64,000 nt of DNA from Oscillospiraceae bacterium (GTDB lineage: Bacteria > Bacillota > Clostridia > Oscillospirales > Ruminococcaceae), in assembly GCA_021199855.1 (NCBI GenBank), contig JAJQHD010000013.1:61681-125680 (forward strand). The letters are read 5' to 3'. Under the pieces are notes generated by a model. That model saw only the letters and a program-made list of their open reading frames with translations, was not told the origin of the DNA and made no database searches. Both the position numbers and the translations under genes were made by a program. Shown here one piece after another: positions 24,791 through 31,744 of this stretch (positions are counted from its first letter, which is position 1; each line of letters begins with the position of its first letter).

Positions 24791-25837
24791 ATGAGACCTT
24801 TCAATTATTCCGAAATCAAGAATCAGAAATGGGATTCCGAGATACTCGGGCTTATTGCGGCAATATATAAAGAAGCAGGAAAACAGGAGATGTACCTGAA
24901 GCAACGTCCCGATGAATTGGAAAAGCTCGTTGAGATTGCAAAAATCCGAAGCACCGAAGCGTCCAATGCAATCGAGGGTATAGTCACTACAAACACACGA
25001 GTCAAGCAGTTGGTGGAAGAGAAAACAACGCCGAGAAATCGTGATGAACAAGAAATTGCCGGATACAGAGACGTTTTAAATATCATTCACGAAAGCTTTG
25101 ATGCTATTCTGATTACACGGAACTATATACTTCAACTCCACAAGATCATGTACAGCCATATGAATAACCCTATGGCAGGTCAGACTAAGAACGTGCAGAA
25201 TTATATCAGTGCGACCTATTCTGATGGGCATACGGAAACGCTGTTCACGCCGCTTGCGCCTTTTGAAACTCCGGAAGCGTTGGACAGGATTTGTGAGGAA
25301 TACAATCGTGTCATCGGAAACCTTGAAGTTGAACCGTTGATTGCGATTCCTACTTTTATTCACGATTTTCTCTGCATCCACCCTTTCAATGACGGAAACG
25401 GCAGAATGAGCCGACTTCTTACGACTTTGCTTCTCTATCGCAACGGATTTTATGTCGGTAAATACATCTCTTTAGAGGCAAAAATTGCTAACAATAAGAG
25501 CCTGTATTATGACGCTCTGGGTCAGTCACAGGACGGCTGGCACGAGGAAACCGAGGATAAAACTCCGTTTATCAAATACCTTTTAGGTACAATTCTTGCG
25601 GCATACAGGGACTTTGAGGACAGATTTTCTATAGTGGAGAAAAAACAACCAGCAATCGAGATGGTGCGAAAAGCAACGCTACAAAAGATTGGCAGGTTTA
25701 CAAAACAGGACATCAGAGAATTGTGTCCGTCATTGAGTGTTAGCTCTGTTGAAAGCTCTTTAAGAAAGCTTGTTGCTCTTGGCGAACTGAAGCGTGAAGG
25801 CAAAGGCAAGAGCACCCAATATTATCGCCTGAATTGA
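24791..25837 (+). CDS. Fic-domain protein with C-terminal winged helix
   Basis: This 348-residue protein has the Fic active site HPFNDGNGRM at H197, which AMPylates or otherwise modifies target hydroxyls with a nucleotide. The inhibitory-helix motif (S/T)xxxE(G/N) is present near the N-terminus (SNAIEG, residues 58-63), so it is a class II Fic with in-built autoinhibition by Glu62. The C-terminal ~60 residues (GRFTKQDIRELCPSLSVSSVESSLRKLVALGELKREGKGKSTQYYRL) form a winged-helix DNA-binding domain, suggesting autoregulation. It is a single gene with its own promoter. Confidence 0.93.
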   Translation: MRPFNYSEIKNQKWDSEILGLIAAIYKEAGKQEMYLKQRPDELEKLVEIAKIRSTEASNAIEGIVTTNTRVKQLVEEKTTPRNRDEQEIAGYRDVLNIIHESFDAILITRNYILQLHKIMYSHMNNPMAGQTKNVQNYISATYSDGHTETLFTPLAPFETPEALDRICEEYNRVIGNLEVEPLIAIPTFIHDFLCIHPFNDGNGRMSRLLTTLLLYRNGFYVGKYISLEAKIANNKSLYYDALGQSQDGWHEETEDKTPFIKYLLGTILAAYRDFEDRFSIVEKKQPAIEMVRKATLQKIGRFTKQDIRELCPSLSVSSVESSLRKLVALGELKREGKGKSTQYYRLN

Positions 25838-25855
25838 ATTCTCTTAGAAAAATAT

Positions 25856-25890
25856 GTTTCCCTTAAAATTGTGCTAGTTTTAAGGGAAAC
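25856..25890. repeat. Inverted repeat after the Fic gene
   Basis: A perfect 13-bp inverted repeat, GTTTCCCTTAAAA / TTTTAAGGGAAAC, with a 9-nt spacer. There is no T tract after it, so it may not be a terminator. Half of it (TTAAGGGAAA) also overlaps the Fic promoter start site. Confidence 0.75.
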
Positions 25891-25949
25891 TCCAAGAGTG
25901 ACGGGATAAAGATTAAGTTTTCCTTAATTTTTCTGCCAACATCGATTAA

Positions 25950-25983
25950 CATGTTGACAACATGCCCCATTAAATGCTATAAT
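25950..25983 (+). promoter_or_regulatory. Promoter and palindromic operator of the 26016 gene
   Basis: TTGACA (25954-25959), 18-bp spacer, TATAAT (25978-25983). The -35 box is embedded in a perfect palindrome CATGTTG-A-CAACATG (25950-25964), a likely repressor site. Confidence 0.75.
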
Positions 25984-26015
25984 TGATACATTATTAATTG
26001 TAAGGGGGACTTTTC

Positions 26016-26894
26016 ATGAGTTCTATAACACAAAATTACAAAGCAGCTTTCGAGATTTTGAAGAAGAGACCGGTTCTCCTCTGGGGACTTTCGCTTCTTT
26101 CAAACTTCCTTATCCTCATTGTTTCTCTCCTCGGTGGAGCCAGAATTATCACATTTCCTGTTGCTCTCGTTCTTGAGGCAAGCCTTTCGGTGCTCTATCT
26201 GAAGGGAGTAAGAGGCGAAGGCATCGAAACCAAGAACATCTTCTCCGGCTTCACAAGCCTTAAACAGGCGGTTCACGTTGCAGGCGGAATGCTCTGGATG
26301 GTTCTCTGGGTTGTTCTCTGGTGCCTCATCCCGGTTGTCGGAATCGTCTTCGGAATTATCAAGGCGATTGAGTACTCCTTCACTCCCTACATCCTCATCA
26401 CCCATCCCGAAATTGAAGCTATGGACGCCCTCAAGGAATCGAAGAAGATGACAAACGGCTTGAAGGGCAAGATGTTCGGAGCTCAGGCTCTTGTTATTGT
26501 GGCGATAGTGGTCTGCGCAGCCATCCTGGGAGCTTTGACCATAATTCCGTTTATCGGCTCGGTTTTCGGACTTCTTCTCATAGTGCTCATAGTTGCAGTT
26601 GCCGCGTTCTGCCCGATTTTCCTGGGTCTTGTAAATGCGAAGTTCTATGAGGATGCACTTCATCCGGCTCAGCCTATGCCTCAGCCTCAGCCACAGCCTC
26701 AGTTCAACTTCGACCCGTACACTGGCAAGCCGATTCAGCCGCAGTATCAGTATGGCGGACAGCAAGTTCCCCCGGTTCAGCCTCAGCCGCAACCAACTCC
26801 TCAGTCTGTTCCTCAACCTCAGCCAGCTCCCGCTCCCGAATCAAATCCCGTGCCGGAGACTCCAACTGATACCGACCAGCCGACAAGAATCTGA
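26016..26894 (+). CDS. DUF975-like integral membrane protein with Pro/Gln-rich tail
   Basis: This 292-residue protein has about five or six membrane segments in residues 20-212 (LLWGLSLLSNFLILIVSLL, MLWMVLWVVLWCLIPVVGIVFGI, ALVIVAIVVCAAILGAL, FGLLLIVLIVAVAAFCPIFLGLV). The loop MDALKESKKMTNGLKGKMFG is typical of the DUF975 family. The C-terminal ~75 residues are low-complexity (PQPQPQPQ..., ending PTDTDQPTRI) and cytoplasmic. Function is unknown; relatives are often found in stress or envelope regulons. It has its own promoter and terminator. Confidence 0.8.
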   Translation: MSSITQNYKAAFEILKKRPVLLWGLSLLSNFLILIVSLLGGARIITFPVALVLEASLSVLYLKGVRGEGIETKNIFSGFTSLKQAVHVAGGMLWMVLWVVLWCLIPVVGIVFGIIKAIEYSFTPYILITHPEIEAMDALKESKKMTNGLKGKMFGAQALVIVAIVVCAAILGALTIIPFIGSVFGLLLIVLIVAVAAFCPIFLGLVNAKFYEDALHPAQPMPQPQPQPQFNFDPYTGKPIQPQYQYGGQQVPPVQPQPQPTPQSVPQPQPAPAPESNPVPETPTDTDQPTRI

Positions 26895-26912
26895 TATATC
26901 GAAATATGAAAA

Positions 26913-26937
26913 GAGCCCTGCGTGGGGCTCTTTTTTT
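26913..26937 (+). terminator. Terminator of the DUF975-like gene
   Basis: The hairpin GAGCCC-tgcgtg-GGGCTC is followed by seven T: a textbook intrinsic terminator 18 bp after the stop. Confidence 0.92.
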
Positions 26938-26946
26938 GATAGGAAA

Positions 26947-27030
26947 AATCCATCTGAATGAAATTGCCGAATCTGTCTGAATGAAAATCCAAAATCTATC
27001 TGAATGAATAAGACTAATTTGTCTGAATGA
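26947..27030 (+). repeat. Four direct repeats with exact 23-bp period (iteron/operator array)
   Basis: The 15-mer AATYYRTCTGAATGA starts at 26947, 26970, 26993 and 27016, an exact 23-bp period. The 8-nt spacers differ. A related partial inverted copy (GACAGATT) follows at about 27050. The array lies immediately upstream of the NADAR/kinase promoter. Spacing near two helical turns suggests protein binding along one face of the DNA. Confidence 0.85.
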
Positions 27031-27062
27031 GGCAGAGAGATTTGGAATCGGACAGATTTTTC

Positions 27063-27095
27063 TTGACATCTCCGCATAATCTATGCTACTATAAT
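27063..27095 (+). promoter_or_regulatory. Putative promoter of the NADAR-kinase operon
   Basis: TTGACA (27063-27068) and TATAAT (27090-27095) are both consensus, but the spacer is 21 bp, too long for normal recognition. This could be an activator-dependent promoter of the kind that needs DNA distortion, or the real -35 may be elsewhere. Confidence 0.5.
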
Positions 27096-27115
27096 CAAAA
27101 AGGAAGGGACCAAGC

Positions 27116-27628
27116 ATGAGTATCAACTTGAAATCATCCGACTACAGGGACCCGTGGCTGGCGGAGGGAATACTGCTTGATGAGGCGATTGGCTTCTTCC
27201 CGAGGGAGTTTTACTGCCTCGACAACTACAGTGCCAATAAGATTGAGTACGACGGTTGGGTCTATGGGACAGTCGAAGAAGCTTATCAGGCGAGCGCTTT
27301 CAAGGGCGTTGCTGAGGACGTTGTGGAGCTCATACGCCGGGCAAAGTCACCCTATGAGGCGAAGCAGATTTCTATTGCCAACAAAGACCGCAAACGTCCC
27401 GGCTGGGATTCGGAAAAAGTCGTCGTGATGGAGGAGCTTCTTCGGGAGAAGGTCAGGCAACACCCGTATGTCAGGGAAATGCTGTTGAAGACCAGTGACT
27501 GCCTGATTGTCGAAGACTCACCGAAGGACACATACTGGGGCTGGGGCAAAAACCGTGACGGTGAGAACCACATGGGCAAGCTTTGGATGAAGATAAGGGA
27601 GGAGATTCTCTGCGGGCAATTTTCCTGA
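27116..27628 (+). CDS. NADAR-family protein (YbiA-like N-glycosidase)
   Basis: This 170-residue protein shows the NADAR signatures: FYCLDNYSANKIEYDGWVYGTVEEAYQASAF (with the conserved Glu-Glu), a central segment with AKQISIANKDRKRPGWDSEKVVVMEELLREKVRQ, and VEDSPKDTYWGWGKNRDGENHMGKLWMKIREE near the C-terminus. NADAR enzymes cleave N-glycosidic bonds; some remove ADP-ribose from guanine in DNA (opposing DarT-like toxins), others act on riboflavin intermediates. It is followed after 30 bp by a HipA-like kinase gene. The pairing suggests a role in a conflict or regulatory module rather than riboflavin synthesis; that is inference. Confidence 0.88.
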   Translation: MSINLKSSDYRDPWLAEGILLDEAIGFFPREFYCLDNYSANKIEYDGWVYGTVEEAYQASAFKGVAEDVVELIRRAKSPYEAKQISIANKDRKRPGWDSEKVVVMEELLREKVRQHPYVREMLLKTSDCLIVEDSPKDTYWGWGKNRDGENHMGKLWMKIREEILCGQFS

Positions 27629-27658
27629 ACTGCAAAAAAGCCAGAAAGGAAACAGATT

Positions 27659-28798
27659 ATGAATAATATTTACAATATTCGACTCTATGATGAGAATCTC
27701 GTTACATTTTCTCTTGAGGAAATGGGCATCGAGGGCTTACAGGCACAAATAATAGACATAGATGATAAAAAGAGAAACCTGCTTCCGCTGGATATGGAGC
27801 TTTCAGGCGAAGGTATTGTCCGCTGGCTGGAAAGGCGGGTTATCCCGAAGAACCGGCAGTTTGTCGACGAAGTTCTGAAAACCCTGGGACTGAGCGTCAA
27901 CAACACGAAGGGCATCATAGATGTCTGCATGGGGCTTTCGCTGAACGACAGCTATTGGGTTGTCAAAAACGGCTTTCCCGGAAAATTTGCAGACTACAAT
28001 CTCTATGAAAACAGGTTTTCTGAGGCTCTGTCACTTGTTGCATACACAGGGATCGGCGGTTCTGATGAGGCGTTTTCTACCTCGCCCGAGCTTACGACAA
28101 ACGGAATGTTAAGGAAAGCGTGGCATCTTATTGATGACGACGGAATTTACCTCTACAAAGGCGGAACCGAAGGCGCCGCAAACACCGGCAACGAGCCTTA
28201 CAGCGAGTATTATGCCTGCCAGGTTGCAAATGCTATGGGTCTCGACTGCGTTCAGTATGACCTGGAACGGTGGAAGGGAATTCTCGCTTCAAAATGTAAG
28301 CTCTTCACCGACATCGACACATCTTTTGTTCCAATTGGACGGCTTCTCAAAAAATCGACTCTTGCAGAGTGCCTGTCCTATTACAAGAGCCTCGGCGATG
28401 ATTTTTACGAACAGCTTTGCAGTATGCTGGTTTTCGACGCCGTTATCTATAATGAAGACCGGCATTTTGGAAATTTCGGATTGCTTCGTGACAATCACTC
28501 CGGCAAGATTATCTCTCCTGCTCCGATTTTTGACAACGGCTTGTCCCTTTTCAACTACGGTATGCCGGATGATTTCAGGAATCTTGACGAATATGCCAGG
28601 ACACGAGCCAATCCTTATCGTGTTTCTTATGAGGATGTATGCCGGGAGGTTATCGGTACCAAGCAGAAAGCTCAGCTTCGCAGACTTATAAACTTTACAT
28701 TCACGAGGCATCCGAGTCTGAATTTGCCCGAGGAAAGGCTGACAGCCATCGAAAAGCATCTCAACAAGAGGGTTGTAGAGCTACTTTCACTCAGGTAA
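27659..28798 (+). CDS. HipA/CtkA-like protein kinase
   Basis: This 379-residue protein has a HipA-like kinase core. The catalytic loop is VIYNEDRHFGNFGLL, with N265, D267, R268, H269, and the metal-binding DFG-equivalent is DNG at 292-294 (PIFDNGLSLF). A glycine-rich segment with YLYKGGTEGAANTGNEPYSEYYACQVANAMGLDCVQYDL precedes it, matching the ATP-site Lys and Glu region. HipA toxins phosphorylate glutamyl-tRNA synthetase; CtkA and others phosphorylate other proteins. No HipB antitoxin is adjacent; the partner is the NADAR gene in the same operon. The N-terminal ~95 residues differ from HipA's N-subdomain. Confidence 0.85.
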   Translation: MNNIYNIRLYDENLVTFSLEEMGIEGLQAQIIDIDDKKRNLLPLDMELSGEGIVRWLERRVIPKNRQFVDEVLKTLGLSVNNTKGIIDVCMGLSLNDSYWVVKNGFPGKFADYNLYENRFSEALSLVAYTGIGGSDEAFSTSPELTTNGMLRKAWHLIDDDGIYLYKGGTEGAANTGNEPYSEYYACQVANAMGLDCVQYDLERWKGILASKCKLFTDIDTSFVPIGRLLKKSTLAECLSYYKSLGDDFYEQLCSMLVFDAVIYNEDRHFGNFGLLRDNHSGKIISPAPIFDNGLSLFNYGMPDDFRNLDEYARTRANPYRVSYEDVCREVIGTKQKAQLRRLINFTFTRHPSLNLPEERLTAIEKHLNKRVVELLSLR

Positions 28799-28815
28799 TA
28801 CTTCAAAAAACACAA

Positions 28816-28844
28816 AGCCGAGCTCCATCGAACTCGGCTTTTTT
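28816..28844 (+). terminator. Terminator of the NADAR-kinase operon
   Basis: The hairpin AGCCGAG / CTCGGCT with a 10-nt loop is followed by a T6 run, 18 bp after the kinase stop. It may also serve the convergent spoVAC gene. Confidence 0.9.
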
Positions 28845-28847
28845 GCG

Positions 28848-29291
28848 CTATAATCTCGAAACTATGAAGTAAATCACCCCATACACGACCCCGGCGGCTG
28901 TTCCGTAGAGGATGACCGGTCCTGCGATGGTGAAAATTTTCGTTCCGACGCCCAAAACCCAGCCTTCCGTTCTGAACTCGATTGCGGGTGAGGCGACAGC
29001 ATTTGCAAATCCAGTTATCGGGACGAGAGTTCCGGCTCCGCCGTGCTTCGCGACCTTCGGATAAAGCCCAAAACCGGTGAGGATTACCGAAATCAGCACG
29101 AGTGTAATTGACGTGAACGCCGCAGTCTCGTCCTCTGACATCCCGAAATAGCGGTACAAATCGCCTATTCCCTGCCCTACAAGGCAGATGAAGCCGCCTA
29201 TGAGGAACGCCTTCGGGACGTTAAACCACGCTTTAGACGGCGATTCGGCATCTTTTGCTAGCTCCGAATACTGTTTATTTGATAGGTTCAT
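28848..29291 (-). CDS. spoVAC: Stage V sporulation protein AC
   Basis: This 147-residue membrane protein matches SpoVAC: VPKAFLIGGFICLVGQGIGDLYRYFG, GFGLYPKVAKHGGAGTLVPITGFANAVASPAIEFRTEGWVLGVGTKIFTIAGPVILYGTAAGVVYG. SpoVAC is a mechanosensitive channel that moves dipicolinic acid into the forespore and out at germination. The ATG at 29291 has AAGGAG upstream. In most Clostridia it is followed by spoVAD and spoVAE; here both neighbours are unrelated genes, so it is a lone copy. The other spoVA genes may be elsewhere. Confidence 0.93.
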   Translation of the reverse strand: MNLSNKQYSELAKDAESPSKAWFNVPKAFLIGGFICLVGQGIGDLYRYFGMSEDETAAFTSITLVLISVILTGFGLYPKVAKHGGAGTLVPITGFANAVASPAIEFRTEGWVLGVGTKIFTIAGPVILYGTAAGVVYGVIYFIVSRL

Positions 29292-29334
29292 GTTGCATAG
29301 CTCCTTTTTGGGGATAGTATTCTCAATTATACGC

Positions 29335-29370
29335 AAAAAATTCCCTCACGGAAAAACCATGAGGGAATTT
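29335..29370 (-). terminator. Terminator of the ten-gene ABC operon
   Basis: An 11-bp stem, AAATTCCCTCA / TGAGGGAATTT, with an 11-nt loop, is followed on the minus strand by six T. It lies 14 bp after the last permease gene. Confidence 0.9.
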
Positions 29371-29384
29371 TAATTGCTTTGAAA

Positions 29385-30677
29385 TTATCCAACCAAGCCA
29401 GAGCGTGCCAAGCCTTCGGTGAAGTACTTCTGTAGGAAGATGTACATTACCAGGATAGGCGTAATTGACAGCAGACACCCGGCTTCCAGCCAAACAATCT
29501 TACGCCTGGTACCTACCTGTGCATTGTTGAACAGCTGGGCATCGAGCGTTGCCGATAGCTTTTGTAGCTGTAGCGCGACCGTATGGTTGTTGATGAAGAA
29601 TGTGGATGAAATGTAGTAGTCGTTCCAGTACCAGACTATCGAGAACAGGAATACTGTCAGGAACGCCGACGATGCATTCGGAATCATTACCCGGATGAAT
29701 GTTTTGAACGGTCCGCAACCGTCGAGGTATGCGGCATCTTCGAGTTCCATCGGGAGTCCTCTGAAGAACTGACGGAAGATGTAGATGAAGAGTCCTGAAC
29801 GTATACCGTTGGCAAATATTGCTGGGACGTACATTACAACCTGATGGTCAATCAGCGAGATGTAGTGTGCACCATCCGACGCCGTGTTGATGGCAATTCC
29901 AAGGAATGTCGTCGCCCCTGCGCCCGCCGCGACCTCAACAAGACCGAACATCTTGAAGTATGCCCACTGGAGATACAGAGGGATAACCGTGATCTGCGGA
30001 GGAACGATGATCTGCATGATTACTATTGCAAACATGATAGACTTGCCCTTGAAGTTGAATCTTGCGAAGCCATAGCCGGCAAGACAGCAGCTTACAACAG
30101 AGAGAAGCGAGCAGACGATGTTGAGTCTCAATGTATTCAGGAGCGTAGCTCCGAAGTCCATAACGTCCCAGACATCCTGAAGATTCGAGAGAGTCAATGA
30201 CTTTGGAATCCATACTACTGACGGGTCGTTCATCTGCGCATTCGGTCTGAAAGCGGTCGAAAGCATGTAGATGAGTGGATAGAGGATTACGAAGCCGAGT
30301 CCGAAGAGAATGCAGAATCTGGCTATCGGCCATACCCAGCCAAATATTCTCCTGCGGCGGAGATACCACAGATACTTCGGGTCGAGCTGACGTTCGTCGA
30401 GAGTGCCGTTCTTCTTGGCTTCCTTATAAGCCTTTTCCTTCTCACGAAGGTGCTGTCTGCGCTCCTTTTCAAAGAGCTTCTCAGCCTTTTCGGTACTCAT
30501 TTCTTTCTTTCTGCGAGGCTTCTTTTCCTTCGCAGCTTTGACCTTCTTAGGCTTCTTGGTGGATTCTACCCGGGTAGGCTCTATTGCAATAACCTCTTCA
30601 GTTACTGCCTCTTCAGTTACTGCTGCCTCCTCAACGGCTTCCACCTTTACGACTTTATCTTTCTTTTCTTTAGCCAC
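29385..30677 (-). CDS. Carbohydrate ABC transporter permease (MalG-type) with long charged N-terminus
   Basis: This 430-residue protein has the MalG-type core with six membrane segments from about residue 118. The ATPase-contacting EAA loop is present (EDAAYLDGCGPFKTFIRVMIPNASSA). The first ~115 residues are a Lys/Glu-rich cytoplasmic tail (KKPKKVKAAKEKKPRRKKE, FEKERRQHLREKEKAYKEAKK) that ordinary MalG proteins lack. Translation begins at a GTG after GGGGGG. It pairs with the permease at 30692-31744 and is the last gene of the operon. Confidence 0.92.
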   Translation of the reverse strand: MAKEKKDKVVKVEAVEEAAVTEEAVTEEVIAIEPTRVESTKKPKKVKAAKEKKPRRKKEMSTEKAEKLFEKERRQHLREKEKAYKEAKKNGTLDERQLDPKYLWYLRRRRIFGWVWPIARFCILFGLGFVILYPLIYMLSTAFRPNAQMNDPSVVWIPKSLTLSNLQDVWDVMDFGATLLNTLRLNIVCSLLSVVSCCLAGYGFARFNFKGKSIMFAIVIMQIIVPPQITVIPLYLQWAYFKMFGLVEVAAGAGATTFLGIAINTASDGAHYISLIDHQVVMYVPAIFANGIRSGLFIYIFRQFFRGLPMELEDAAYLDGCGPFKTFIRVMIPNASSAFLTVFLFSIVWYWNDYYISSTFFINNHTVALQLQKLSATLDAQLFNNAQVGTRRKIVWLEAGCLLSITPILVMYIFLQKYFTEGLARSGLVG

Positions 30678-30691
30678 TGTGATTCCCCCCT

Positions 30692-31744
30692 TTATACTTC
30701 GTAGTAAACGTGCCTGTTAATGACACCGAGTACGATACCCAGGACCACAATTACAATCAGGAAGTAAATCCATGCAAGAGCGGCAGAGTAGCCGTGATTC
30801 CAGTTGGACGCTTCTGACAGAACCAGCGTCATGACTTCGTTGTCGGTAGCAATGAACGAGTCAACAATCGTATAAACAAGGTTTGTAACGATCATCGGGC
30901 TGATATAAGGAAGAGTGATCTTCCAGAAGAACTCCCATGCGGTTGCACCCTCGATGGATGCCGCCTCTCTTGCAGAAACAGGGATGTTCTGCAAGGCTGA
31001 GAGGAAGATGATGATCTGAATACCAGAGTTCCAGACGAGATTGAATACGTCCGACGTAATCAGGCTTATCATCTCAGTAAGCTGGTCGCTGATACTGTAG
31101 ATTCCGAGGAATGACAGGAGCTGACCCGCCATATCCGTCTCGAACATCGTCGAGAACGCTTCTGAACCTCCCGAGTAACCTGAGGTGTCCATATCGCCAT
31201 TGATGATGCTCATAACAGGTCCGGTTGCGATGATAACCGGCAGGAAGAAGATTGCACGTGCAAGGGTTCTTCCATGGAATTTCTGATTGAGGATAACCGC
31301 AACAAACATCGAGAAGATGATGATTATCGGCGTCTGCCAGAGTGTATTCTGGAGAACGGAGATAAGTGCGGTTGTGTAGTCGGTGTCGACTGTGAACGCG
31401 TCTATGTAGTTCTGAAGTCCTACGAACGTGGTCTTCATGACACCGACAGTAACCTCTGTCGTGTTGAAAGAGTACCAAAGCGATGTAATCAGCGGTCTTA
31501 AGAAGAGCCAGATGGTTCCTAAAATCCAGATGGCAAGGAAGCCATAGCCGTACAACGCTTTACGCCTCTCATAAGGGATTTTCATACCCTTGACCTTTTT
31601 CTCTTTCGGAGGCTTGGCGGATTTCGTCTTCTTGGACTTTGTAACATTATCGATTGCATTGTTTTCAACAACAACCGGTTCAATTACGCTTCCAGCCGGG
31701 GTCTCTACGACCTCAGCGGCTTCTTTTACTACTTTATCAGCCAT
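30692..31744 (-). CDS. Sugar ABC transporter permease (MalF-type)
   Basis: This 350-residue protein has six membrane segments and the EAA loop EAASIEGATAWEFFWKITLPYISPM. The N-terminal ~55 residues are Lys-rich and cytoplasmic (KKTKSAKPPKEKKVKGMK), like those of other proteins in this operon. The start overlaps the end of the DUF5696 gene by 8 bp. With the next gene it forms one permease pair; a second pair lies upstream at 36613-38546. No sugar-type (MsmK-like) ATPase is in the operon. Confidence 0.92.
   Translation of the reverse strand: MADKVVKEAAEVVETPAGSVIEPVVVENNAIDNVTKSKKTKSAKPPKEKKVKGMKIPYERRKALYGYGFLAIWILGTIWLFLRPLITSLWYSFNTTEVTVGVMKTTFVGLQNYIDAFTVDTDYTTALISVLQNTLWQTPIIIIFSMFVAVILNQKFHGRTLARAIFFLPVIIATGPVMSIINGDMDTSGYSGGSEAFSTMFETDMAGQLLSFLGIYSISDQLTEMISLITSDVFNLVWNSGIQIIIFLSALQNIPVSAREAASIEGATAWEFFWKITLPYISPMIVTNLVYTIVDSFIATDNEVMTLVLSEASNWNHGYSAALAWIYFLIVIVVLGIVLGVINRHVYYEV

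Noticed and set aside
26100..26816. 238-codon minus-strand ORF antisense to the DUF975-like gene
   Set aside because: It is the mirror of a hydrophobic coding sequence plus Pro/Gln repeats, with no ribosome-binding site. The plus-strand gene has a promoter, ribosome-binding site and terminator.
26947..27030. Possible mini-CRISPR array
   Set aside because: Only four units, repeats of 15 bp and spacers of 8 bp, no cas genes nearby. The spacing fits protein-binding sites, not CRISPR.
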